Position numbers and translations under genes: made by a program. From assembly GCF_022458895.1 (NCBI RefSeq), contig NZ_JAINFL010000018.1:55569-119568 (forward strand): 64,000 nucleotides of DNA, in the 5' to 3' direction. Positions 26,689 through 34,760 of this stretch are shown here, piece by piece. The notes below the pieces were generated by a model. That model saw only the letters and a program-made list of their open reading frames with translations. It was not told the DNA's origin and made no database searches. The stretch is from Roseihalotalea indica. GTDB taxonomy: Bacteria; Bacteroidota; Bacteroidia; Cytophagales; Cyclobacteriaceae. Within the stretch, counting starts at the first letter, position 1; each line of letters opens with the position of its first letter.

Positions 26689-28104
26689 CTAATACGCATT
26701 TTCTTCTCCTTTAACAATATTGGCTACGGTTTGCCAGATAATTTTCATATCCAGCTTCAGGCTCCAGTTTTCCATATACAGCAGATCATACTCCACCCGT
26801 TTTGCCATTTGGTAGGTTTCCCGGGTTTCGCCTCTATAACCGTTTACCTGAGCATAACCCGTGATACCTGGGGTAACCCAATGCCGAAGAGGATATTCTT
26901 TAATTACCTTAGAATACTCTTCTAGATGCGCGATTAAATTAGGCCGTGGCCCTACAACAGACATATCGCCACGTAATACATTGTAAAACTGCGGTAGTTC
27001 ATCCAAACTGGTTTTACGTAGCAGCGCACCTACTCGCGTGATCCGGCTGTCATTCTTAGTTGCTTGCTTATTACCATCACTATTAGTGCGCATTGTCCGG
27101 AACTTATAGCACCAGAACAGCCGGTTATTTCTTCCCGGACGAAGCTGTTTAAACAGGATAGGACCAGGAGAGCTAATCCGAATGGCCAGGGCAATGATCG
27201 GGAAGAAAGTAACGCTCAAAATAGCAAGCACTACTGACGAGAACAGTATGTCAAAAACTCGCTTGATCTGCACATTCATCATGCGAGAAAGCGGCACCCT
27301 GCGACTGGTAATGACTGGAATCCGGTTGTCATCCAGCAAATGAGTGTCAATAGGTTTGCGGTAATCTATACCATCAATATGAGGTAATATACCAAGGAAG
27401 ATAAAGTTCTCATCAGCAAAGGCCCGAAGTTCTTCCAGATATGGATAATTGTTATCTAAAGCATAGTAAATTTCATGCACTTGGTGGGTTTGGCAAAAGT
27501 GTTTTACCTGATCCAGTCCGCCAAGATAAGATGTAACCTGAGAAGCTGATTCTGAAGTTTCAGTATCAAAAAAGCCTAATAATTTCTGAGAGAGTGAGCT
27601 ATTCTTTTTGAAATATCGCATGAGCTCCACTCCTCTGGGAGTGCAACCAACTACAATTACATTGCGGCGATTAATGGACAGGTGGCGATAAAATCGGTAA
27701 ATCTGTAATAAAACCAGCTTGAGTATGACTACACTTACAATGGTAGTCATATACAATACTATCCCTTCGCTCAATTTGGCCATAGGCATACGAGATCCTA
27801 CCAACACCAATAGCAAGACACTGTATAGGGTGGCTGCCATTAGAGAGCGCATTATAATTTTGCGTGGCCGCCCTAAGTTTTCAACCTGGTAGGCTCGTGC
27901 AAACAAGGCCGATAAAGCCCAACAGATTGCCATAATTACGCTCAAGAACATAAATGATTCCTGAGAGAAATAGTTGAACAAATCTGTATAGGTATACAGT
28001 ATGTCCGAAATACCTAGAATCACAATCCCATCCAGGATCAAAAGAGATAACGGGATAAATGTGGTATACTGGTAGTTCCTTACGCGTCGGTATAGATTTT
28101 CCAT
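26689..28104 (-). CDS. Undecaprenyl-phosphate sugar phosphotransferase (initiating enzyme)
   Basis: A 471-residue polyisoprenyl-phosphate hexose-1-phosphate transferase. The N-terminal part has about four helices and a CoA-binding-like domain (NVIVVGCTPRGVELMRYF). A further helix (about 290-310) leads into the catalytic bacterial sugar transferase domain: KRVFDILFSS, PILFKQLRPGRNNRLF, YKFRTM, TSLDELPQFYNVLRGD and MSVVGPRP. It attaches the first sugar phosphate to undecaprenyl phosphate to start repeat-unit synthesis. It is the first gene of the minus-strand unit of cluster A, behind a leader of about 270 nt. Confidence 0.93.
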   Translation of the reverse strand: MENLYRRVRNYQYTTFIPLSLLILDGIVILGISDILYTYTDLFNYFSQESFMFLSVIMAICWALSALFARAYQVENLGRPRKIIMRSLMAATLYSVLLLVLVGSRMPMAKLSEGIVLYMTTIVSVVILKLVLLQIYRFYRHLSINRRNVIVVGCTPRGVELMRYFKKNSSLSQKLLGFFDTETSESASQVTSYLGGLDQVKHFCQTHQVHEIYYALDNNYPYLEELRAFADENFIFLGILPHIDGIDYRKPIDTHLLDDNRIPVITSRRVPLSRMMNVQIKRVFDILFSSVVLAILSVTFFPIIALAIRISSPGPILFKQLRPGRNNRLFWCYKFRTMRTNSDGNKQATKNDSRITRVGALLRKTSLDELPQFYNVLRGDMSVVGPRPNLIAHLEEYSKVIKEYPLRHWVTPGITGYAQVNGYRGETRETYQMAKRVEYDLLYMENWSLKLDMKIIWQTVANIVKGEENAY

Positions 28105-28378
28105 AGGTGAGTAGGAGCTATTAAGTCTATAAAATAGTTATTGCTCTATGCCTGCTTTAATAGAATCTTATCTATCGACATAATTATCAAAAAATCAATT
28201 CTTCTGGTATAAAAAGTACACTCTACTATTGCTGAATAAGGCGACAGACTTTAAGAAATGAAAAACAATAATTCAGCTATATTTTTATAATGTTCTTAAG
28301 ATTTGCCCAGATCCATTGCAAGCTAAAAACGCTTTGCATCTAAAAATTATCCAGCAGGCCACTTGAGCAATCTCTAAT

Positions 28379-28409
28379 CAAAGGTAAAAAAGTAATTTTA
28401 ATTTTCATA
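28379..28409 (-). promoter_or_regulatory. Candidate promoter of the cluster A minus-strand unit
   Basis: On the minus strand TATG (28406-28409, one mismatch to TTTG) is followed after 19 nt by TACCTTTG (28379-28386), a perfect TAnnTTTG -7 box. Initiation near 28372 would leave a leader of about 270 nt before the initiating sugar transferase, long enough for attenuation or antitermination control. Confidence 0.5.
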
Positions 28410-28771
28410 ATATAAGGCTCATTTCTATGAAATCAAAAAAAAATAATTGTTATTTTTTAAAATTATTCATAATGATTTGTGCAAAATGGGTTAAACATAA
28501 ATAAATCATACGTAACCCAATTTTTTCCGCTTTTTCTATTAAAAGGTACATTTTAATTATGCTACGGAAACTGTTTTCCATTGAATATTTTTTCAAGAAA
28601 TAACACTACCTTATAATATTGAGTACTTGCTAGTAAAAAAGCTCTTGGTGCCCAAAAGCCATTCTCATTAAGAGTAGAAAAGTTATGCAGAAAAGATAGC
28701 CTCTGTTTTATTAACAGCATATGACGGGCTTATCGTTAGCCGCTGGCAGCATTATGTATTAGCATCATTCA

Positions 28772-28807
28772 GAGATAACTTAACACCTAAGTGAAATCAC
28801 TTATCTC
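28772..28807. repeat. Nested dyad downstream of the 28834 gene
   Basis: TAAGTGA-AA-TCACTTA (28788-28803) is a perfect 7-nt-arm dyad. It is nested with GAGATAA (28772-28778) and TTATCTC (28801-28807), giving two mutually exclusive pairings. It lies about 30 nt after the stop of the unknown gene. No T-tract follows, so an intrinsic terminator is not certain; a protein site is equally possible. Confidence 0.45.
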
Positions 28808-28833
28808 CATCATTAATCAAGCGAATAATTCAG

Positions 28834-29619
28834 TTAAGTACGCTTTCGGTAACCAGAAAAAAATCGTTCTATCTCAGCCAAATGGTTTTTAGTACCTACG
28901 TTCGTTACTTGCTTGCCGAAAGCGTACCAATGCCCGTCGCCGGGGTCAAGGTATTGACCAGAGCGGGTTGGAGGCTTAGTAGTAGCCTTCTCCGAGTCAT
29001 AATCGAGCAGATAGATGGTGTTCAGTAAAGGCTCTAATGTAGACCATGATGGGGTTTCGTGATGGGTGTGCCCGCCTTCAGTGTAATCTACTTCCAGTGA
29101 GCGTTGCAGGAAGCTGGCTCTGAGGGTCAGTGACAGGGCTTCCGTAGCACCCTTCCGTTCCAGATAGCGAAGCTGCAAAGGATGCTCTCTTTGGGCGGCT
29201 TCGTATACCGCCTGGGTAAGTTCTTGTAAGAGGTACTCCCAACGGGCTTGTAACTTTGGTATACCCACCTGCTGGCCTTCATCATCCGACACAGTAGTTA
29301 TCAGCAGAGCGTTTTCAGGCGTGTTTTTAGCCTCTTCAGGTGCTATCCATTCCGTAGTACCCCAATGCTCAAGCAAGGTAGCCTGCCATACCTGGGGTAA
29401 GCCCCCCTGCCAATGATAGTCATCGTCAGGGGTAAATCCCTCTTCCCAAACTTCTTCCTCGGTTAGTTCATCCCGATCAGTGTACTGCAACTCGTACTTC
29501 ACCTGAACCGCATCTTTTTCAAAGCGCAATTGAAAGGTATACTGATGGCTATAAGGCGGGGGCACCGACAGCGTTTCAAATACAATGTCTATTTGCCGTA
29601 TAGAATGTGGATTAGTCAC
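28834..29619 (-). CDS. Unrecognised acidic protein coupled to a PAS histidine kinase
   Basis: About 261 residues from the GTG at 29619, inside the end of the kinase gene; the reading frame is open further upstream to a GTG at 29670. I do not recognise a family. There is no signal peptide or membrane helix, so it should be cytoplasmic, and it is acidic overall. Two strand-rich segments look alike (YTFQLRFEKDAVQVKYELQY near 40 and LSLTLRASFLQRSLEVDY near 175), each followed by a turn and a Trp- or aromatic-rich helix, suggesting an internal duplication. The end contains DPGDGHWYAFGKQVTN. The 8-nt overlap with the kinase (GTGACTAA) argues that it works in the same pathway, as a sensor partner or output protein; this is inference. 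Confidence 0.7.
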   Translation of the reverse strand: MTNPHSIRQIDIVFETLSVPPPYSHQYTFQLRFEKDAVQVKYELQYTDRDELTEEEVWEEGFTPDDDYHWQGGLPQVWQATLLEHWGTTEWIAPEEAKNTPENALLITTVSDDEGQQVGIPKLQARWEYLLQELTQAVYEAAQREHPLQLRYLERKGATEALSLTLRASFLQRSLEVDYTEGGHTHHETPSWSTLEPLLNTIYLLDYDSEKATTKPPTRSGQYLDPGDGHWYAFGKQVTNVGTKNHLAEIERFFSGYRKRT

Positions 29620-31153
29620 TGATATGATTGGGTATGGATACCGTAAAACACGTACCTTTCCCAAACTCACTCGCTACATGAATGGTTCCACCCAGCTTAT
29701 CTATCGTTTCTTTTACGATATACAACCCTAGTCCGCTACCAGAATGGGTTTCACTGGCTCGGAAGAACATTTCATAAATTCTGGACAGATACTGACTCTC
29801 TATACCTCGGCCATTATCCTGCACCTTAAGGCTAATATGCTGAGCGTCAGCTTCTATCTGAACGATGGCCTCAGGGTTCGGCTTGTTAAGATCAGCGTAG
29901 CGAAGCGCGTTAGAAATTAGATTATTGAGAATGATGGTAACCCGACTTCTATCCGTTACGATGGGCGTGGAGGCCTGAACATGGATTTGACGCCCTATCT
30001 GTCTAGCTCGGTCGTCATACGATTGTTGAGTAAAGGCTTCCTGAATAACAGTCTCTATGTCAACTGCCTCATAATGAGGTTCTAACCGGGCATTGCGAGA
30101 GAGATCAATGATCTCCCGGATAAAATAATCAAGTTTCTGGACACTTTTTTCTTGCAGGTCCAGATAATTCAGTAATCGGGTCGGGTCTTTTTCCAGCCGC
30201 ATTACATTCACCAACCCCAGCACTGAAGTGAGCGGCGCCCGCAGATCGTGAGAAACACTGTAGACAAAATTATCCAACTCGGAATTCACCTTTTTTAATT
30301 GAGCATTTTGTTGCTCCAGTCGGTACTGAACTGCTTTCTGCTCGGTAATATCCTGGACTACTCCGTACAAAACGCCTTTTGCGTTAGACTTGTAGCGAGA
30401 CCGTATTACCAGGTGGATAATTTTTCCCTGAGCATCAACCAGCCGATACTCAAAAATATCTTGAAATGAAAGATCACCTTGTTGCAATATGGCATGATCA
30501 ATCCGATCCTGTAGCATTTTTGCATCCTCCGGATATACATACTGCTGAATAAACTCTTTCCAGCTAAGTACCAATTCTGATAGCCCCTGTATTCCCATCA
30601 TATTCAGCCCTTCCTGACTAATAGTAAGAGTATGGGTAGGAATATGATATTCCCAGCTACCGGCACTGGCAATTTGGAGGACTCTGGATAGATTAACGGC
30701 ATGCTCCCGAGCTTCAGCCTCAGCGTTACGTTGAGCAGTAATATCGTGGCAAAATACCAGAATGCGGTGGACCTGCCCTTCTTGCCAAATCGGTTGAAAT
30801 GTTACCTCATAGACAAAATGCTGCCCTTTTGCCTGTTGGTTAATTTGAGTTACCTGTTTTTTGCCGGTTAGCGTGTTCTGCAAATAGGGTCGCCAGAAAG
30901 AAGATCCATCTTCGTCCAAAAGCTCTAAAAATTTTGCGCCCGGGTAAACATGCACGCTAAAAAAAAGACGGAAGCATCTGGCAAATGACTGACTCACGGT
31001 TATCAACTGAAACGAGGAATCAAGTGAGGCAACTTTTTCCGGCGAATTCTCTAGTATTAAAAACAAATCCTGCTCCCGCTGTTGGTAGTCGGCAAGTTGC
31101 TGTTCTAAGGATTGAATGCGCTGCGCCTGTGCATCATGTTGGTCAACTTTCAA
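29612..31153 (-). CDS. PAS-PAS sensor histidine kinase without receiver domain
   Basis: A 513-residue soluble kinase. An N-terminal coiled coil (QSLEQQLADYQQREQ) leads into PAS1 (about 25-140), PAS2 with a PAC motif (about 150-275, ending GVVQDITEQKA), HisKA with SVSHDLRAPLTSVLG and phospho-acceptor His302, and HATPase_c with NNLISNALRYA, DNGRGIES and GSGLGLYIVKE. No membrane helices are seen, so the signal is cytoplasmic. No cognate response regulator is adjacent. The only plausible start is TTG 31153, because an in-frame TAG lies 18 nt upstream and the next Met is far inside the domains. Its 3' end overlaps the start of the unrecognised gene. Confidence 0.9.
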   Translation of the reverse strand: MKVDQHDAQAQRIQSLEQQLADYQQREQDLFLILENSPEKVASLDSSFQLITVSQSFARCFRLFFSVHVYPGAKFLELLDEDGSSFWRPYLQNTLTGKKQVTQINQQAKGQHFVYEVTFQPIWQEGQVHRILVFCHDITAQRNAEAEAREHAVNLSRVLQIASAGSWEYHIPTHTLTISQEGLNMMGIQGLSELVLSWKEFIQQYVYPEDAKMLQDRIDHAILQQGDLSFQDIFEYRLVDAQGKIIHLVIRSRYKSNAKGVLYGVVQDITEQKAVQYRLEQQNAQLKKVNSELDNFVYSVSHDLRAPLTSVLGLVNVMRLEKDPTRLLNYLDLQEKSVQKLDYFIREIIDLSRNARLEPHYEAVDIETVIQEAFTQQSYDDRARQIGRQIHVQASTPIVTDRSRVTIILNNLISNALRYADLNKPNPEAIVQIEADAQHISLKVQDNGRGIESQYLSRIYEMFFRASETHSGSGLGLYIVKETIDKLGGTIHVASEFGKGTCFTVSIPNHISD

Positions 31154-31348
31154 TAGGGTAGTAGTTAGCTAGCTTTAGGATGTTTTATCCTTTAACAAGT
31201 GATGATATTTTTCAGCATAGAAGATTTTTAAATTACGTGAGTCTCTCAGTACATCGCAATAAGTGGTACTACTTAACTATTGAAGAAAGTAATCTTGCTT
31301 TGCGCTAGGCCGATGTATGGCTTTCTCGCACTACCTCTCAGCGGTGAG

Positions 31349-32467
31349 CTAGATAATATTGGCAATCAGGCGCTGTCGGCTTGCCTGACGCTGAATCTTG
31401 CCAGAGGGGGTTTCTGCCAAGGCGGGTGTATAGTACAATTGTTTAGGTACTTGATAAGCGGATAGGTGTACTGCAGCTTGCCCGAGCACTTTTTGCTCAA
31501 ATGTTTTACTTTGTTTCTCTCCTTCCAATAGCAATATGACCCGCTCTCCCAGTCGCTCATCAGGCAGTGAAGTGATCAGGAAACGCCCGGCAAAACCAGC
31601 CGCCCGTAGTGCGGGTTCTACAGTAGTCTCTACAGTTTCTGGAGATACTTTCACTCCCCCACTGTTGATAACAAAATCAAAACGTCCCAACCACTGAAAA
31701 TGCCGTTCATCGCAAATTTCTATCAAATCATTAGTAGTAAGCCACTGCTGCTGAGTTATCTCCCCCTTAATCATCAAACACCCACGATCATCCGTCTTGA
31801 TCTCAGCCCCCCCCAATACCTGAAAATATTGACTGGCCTCGGGTTGGGTAAGTTTGCGCAACGCAATATGAGAAACCGTTTCGGTCATGCCATAGGTGCT
31901 GTATACTGGTAGCGTAAGCTGATGTGCTATTTTTTGTTCCAAAGAAGTGCTTACCGGCGCTCCTCCCACAATAATCGCTTTCATCTGATTTAACTGGTCT
32001 GCCTTTCCTTGTTCTATCAATGATTGTATCTGTAAGGGCACCATGGCAGCAAAGTCGGGAAGAAATGGCACCGCTTGCAGAGGATCGGCTGAAGGCGGCA
32101 CTATCACCATATCCATCCCGGCCAGCAGGCTGCGGACGATCATCATCTTGCCGCCAATGTACCGGGGGTGCAGACAAAGCAGAGCGGTATCGGAAGAGCT
32201 TAAATGCAATGCACTCAGTGTCATGCGGGCACTTACAATCATTTGCTTGCGCCCGATAGAAATAGCTTTAGCTTTTCCTGTAGACCCTGAAGTAGATTGC
32301 TGAAAAGAGGTTTCCCCCTGTAACCATTGCCAGGCAAATGTCAATGCTACCTGAGCACTATCGTCTAACTTGGCGAGATATGGTATATCCTGAAGCTGAT
32401 CGGCCTGGGCAAGCTCGTCAACAGTGATCTGATGCTGATTGCCCAAGTAGATAATGCTTTTCGTCAT
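31349..32467 (-). CDS. menE: o-Succinylbenzoate-CoA ligase-like AMP-binding enzyme
   Basis: About 372 residues. The adenylation-superfamily P-loop is STSGSTGKAKAIS (about 60-72), the A5 motif is YSTYGMTETVSHIAL, and the C-terminal subdomain has GRFDFVINSGGVKVSPE and TPSGKIQRQ, whose Lys is the usual catalytic Lys. Length and motifs fit MenE, which activates o-succinylbenzoate to its CoA ester in menaquinone synthesis; Bacteroidota use menaquinone. Other small acyl-CoA ligases cannot be fully excluded. The ATG at 32467 overlaps the nuoL stop (ATGA); an ATG at 32473 is also possible. No other men genes are in the window. Confidence 0.82.
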   Translation of the reverse strand: MTKSIIYLGNQHQITVDELAQADQLQDIPYLAKLDDSAQVALTFAWQWLQGETSFQQSTSGSTGKAKAISIGRKQMIVSARMTLSALHLSSSDTALLCLHPRYIGGKMMIVRSLLAGMDMVIVPPSADPLQAVPFLPDFAAMVPLQIQSLIEQGKADQLNQMKAIIVGGAPVSTSLEQKIAHQLTLPVYSTYGMTETVSHIALRKLTQPEASQYFQVLGGAEIKTDDRGCLMIKGEITQQQWLTTNDLIEICDERHFQWLGRFDFVINSGGVKVSPETVETTVEPALRAAGFAGRFLITSLPDERLGERVILLLEGEKQSKTFEQKVLGQAAVHLSAYQVPKQLYYTPALAETPSGKIQRQASRQRLIANII

Positions 32468-34632
32468 ACCCATACCAACCAGTAGAGAAGCACCACAAAT
32501 AGCAACAGGCTAGCCACCAAATACGTTTGGATGCGCCCGGTTTGCACGGAACGGGTTAATCGTCCCAATCCCCGGGTAACTCTGGCAGTTCCTCGTACCA
32601 GGCCGTCAATCAACGCCCGGTCTAGCCAGGCTACGACATGGGCAAAGATTACTCCCAACAGGGCAGTGCTGTGTAAAACTCCATCAATTACCCGGGTGTC
32701 CCAGCCATAGAGGAATCGACCTACGAAGAGGGTCGGGCGAATGAAGATGAGTTGGTACAGACGGTCCAGATACCAATTATGCTCGATCATTTTCACCAGG
32801 AAGCTTCGGCGGCTGGTTCGAGCCACATACGCTTGCCGCCCCTGGCTGTCGGGCCGATACAATAGATAAGCCAGAGCAATACCACTCAGCGCCACTCCCA
32901 GGGCCAGCCACGTCGCCAGATTGTGCCATTCCGGGTAGGTAGCCATTATGGTTGCATAATTAAGCGTCTCCCCAGGAACGGCCAGCAACGGATGGACAAT
33001 CTGTTGCAGGAGCCAGCTTTCGCTACTGACCAGCGGATTCAGAGAATAAACCACCCCTAATGATAACACTGCCAACAGCACCAACGGAAACCGCATAACC
33101 CAGGATGGGCGCCATGCAAATGACACAGCCTGATCTTCTTTTGCCTGAAGCTTTCCAAAGAACACCAATAAAATTTGCCGCCCCATATATAAGGCTGTTA
33201 ATAAGGCACTAGCGAAGGCCAGCCCGGGGATAATCCAGTACCACCAGGCTTGTTCTGTTCCAAAAAAAGCAGCCCAGGCTACTGCCCCCGTCAGAATGGC
33301 ATCTTTTGATAAGAACCCCGAAAATAGAGGAATCCCGGCCAGAGCCAATGCTGCTATCAAATATACCGCAAATGTAACTGGCATACGGGTTTTAAGCCCC
33401 CCCATCCACCGCATGTCCTGAGCATCAAAACCTTCCTCTTGCGGGGTACCCTCTTCCAGATGGTGCATACGGTGGATGATAGCTCCGGCAGACAGAAACA
33501 ATGCAGCTTTAAAGCTGGCGTGAGTTACCAGATGAAAGAAAGCAGCATTGTGCGCCCCTACTCCTACGCCAACCATCATATAACCCAGTTGCGAAATGGT
33601 AGAATAAGCCAGCACTTTTTTAATATCATGCTGCGTGAGGGCAGTAATAGCAGCCATAAAGGCCGTGGTACTTCCGATAATGGCAATAATGGTTAGCGTT
33701 GCCGGGTTTAACAAAACAAATACCCGCAGCAGCAAGTATACTCCCGCCGCCACCATGGTTGCAGCATGCAGCAGTGCCGATACGGGCGTAGGTCCCTCCA
33801 TAGCATCGGGCAGCCAGGTTTGTAGGGGAAACTGGGCAGACTTGCCGATCGCACCTAATACCAACCCAACGCCAGCGATGGTAAGCCAAATCACCGGAGC
33901 TGCATTTTCAACCAGTAGATTATTTGCCCGAAAGTAACTCAGCCATACACCCTCTTCAGTAAATACCGACTGCTGCATCAGGTCTTCCAGCACTTGCAAG
34001 TCCAGCGTGCCAAACTGCGACCATAGCACCAGCATACCCACAATAAAACCAGCATCCCCTACCCGGTTCATCAAAAATGCTTTGGTGCTGGCCCGCACCG
34101 CTGCCGGGCGATGGTTCCAGAAGCCAATCAGAGCATAAGACGATACGCCTACCAGCTCCCAGAAAATGAAAATCAGCAGGAGGTTATCCATCATGACAAT
34201 GCCCAGCATGGAGAATGTAAAAAGCCCCAGAAACGCAAAGTATCGGGCATACCCTTTGTCATTCTCCATATAGTGGATGGAATAGACATGCACGACCCAA
34301 GAAATGAGCGTGACCACTACCAGCATCAGCGCGGCCATACGGTTAATATGAATACCAATGGTGAACGGGTAAGCAAAAACCTGGGTAGGAATCTCAAACC
34401 AGATTGTGCGGTTATGGATAGGCTCGCCCCACCAAACGGTTTTAAAGATAATGCCCGCTGCCAGTACGGTTCCTAATAAAAAGCCGGAGGCTACCCAGCC
34501 AATAAGTTCGCTTGACTTGCCTCGGAAAAAAAGTAACCACCCAAAATTCAATAGCGGGGTGAAGAGAACCACCAAGGCCAGCAGGGTTCCGATTGTTAAC
34601 GGGGTAGGTTGGTATAAAGAAGCGTAATCCAA
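32464..34632 (-). CDS. nuoL: NADH-quinone oxidoreductase subunit L (solitary)
   Basis: A 722-residue polytopic membrane protein with the conserved proton-antiporter core of complex I subunits: HYMENDKGYARYFAFLGLFT, FIFWELVGVSSYALIGFW, LPDAMEGPTPVSALLHAATM, ILAYSTISQLGYMMVG-type segment and HASFKAALFLSAGAIIH. The C-terminal extension (about residues 530-722), with a lateral-helix-like region, fits NuoL rather than the shorter DabB-type homologues (about 500 residues). It starts at TTG 34632, the only start before the first helix. No other nuo gene lies within the window; the only partner is menE, which overlaps by 4 nt. Confidence 0.88.
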   Translation of the reverse strand: MDYASLYQPTPLTIGTLLALVVLFTPLLNFGWLLFFRGKSSELIGWVASGFLLGTVLAAGIIFKTVWWGEPIHNRTIWFEIPTQVFAYPFTIGIHINRMAALMLVVVTLISWVVHVYSIHYMENDKGYARYFAFLGLFTFSMLGIVMMDNLLLIFIFWELVGVSSYALIGFWNHRPAAVRASTKAFLMNRVGDAGFIVGMLVLWSQFGTLDLQVLEDLMQQSVFTEEGVWLSYFRANNLLVENAAPVIWLTIAGVGLVLGAIGKSAQFPLQTWLPDAMEGPTPVSALLHAATMVAAGVYLLLRVFVLLNPATLTIIAIIGSTTAFMAAITALTQHDIKKVLAYSTISQLGYMMVGVGVGAHNAAFFHLVTHASFKAALFLSAGAIIHRMHHLEEGTPQEEGFDAQDMRWMGGLKTRMPVTFAVYLIAALALAGIPLFSGFLSKDAILTGAVAWAAFFGTEQAWWYWIIPGLAFASALLTALYMGRQILLVFFGKLQAKEDQAVSFAWRPSWVMRFPLVLLAVLSLGVVYSLNPLVSSESWLLQQIVHPLLAVPGETLNYATIMATYPEWHNLATWLALGVALSGIALAYLLYRPDSQGRQAYVARTSRRSFLVKMIEHNWYLDRLYQLIFIRPTLFVGRFLYGWDTRVIDGVLHSTALLGVIFAHVVAWLDRALIDGLVRGTARVTRGLGRLTRSVQTGRIQTYLVASLLLFVVLLYWLVWV

Positions 34633-34655
34633 GAGCTTACTTTGTTAGCAAATGC

Positions 34656-34663
34656 CAAAGCTA
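34656..34663 (-). promoter_or_regulatory. Candidate -7 box for nuoL-menE
   Basis: The minus strand reads TAGCTTTG, a perfect TAnnTTTG match, placing initiation about 15 nt before the nuoL TTG. It sits directly after the terminator of the upstream gene. The -33 region lacks a clear TTTG. Confidence 0.4.
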
Positions 34664-34677
34664 CATGGGAAACTTGT

Positions 34678-34712
34678 AAAAAAAAACCCTGACGACAATT
34701 GCCTCAGGGTTT
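34678..34712 (-). terminator. Rho-independent terminator after the Tat aminotransferase
   Basis: On the minus strand a 9-bp stem AAACCCTGA/TCAGGGTTT (34704-34712 with 34684-34692) closes an 11-nt loop and runs into a T-tract (34678-34686). It lies 49 nt after the aminotransferase stop and 46 nt before the nuoL start, so it separates these transcripts. Confidence 0.85.
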
Positions 34713-34760
34713 CCAATTCAGTAGGTAGACTGATATGAAGAAATGTGTTGAATTCTGTCT

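Larger units (their letters stand above)
28105..28833. other. Long AT-rich intergenic region with cluster A minus-strand promoter and leader
   Basis: No supportable gene is present. Reading on the minus strand it holds an A/T dyad (AAAAAATAA-TTG-TTATTTTTT, 28438-28458), then the candidate promoter at 28379-28409, then a leader of about 270 nt before the sugar transferase ATG. The leader contains two possible hairpins: TGCAAGC...GCTTTGCA (about 28317-28338) and GCTGAAT/ATTCAGC (28231-28277). The right end holds the nested dyad at 28772-28807 next to the 28834 gene. Confidence 0.5.

Noticed and set aside
32464..34632. Alternative reading as DabB (inorganic carbon pump membrane subunit)
   Set aside because: The protein is 722 residues with a C-terminal extension, longer than DabB, and no DabA/DUF2309 gene is adjacent.
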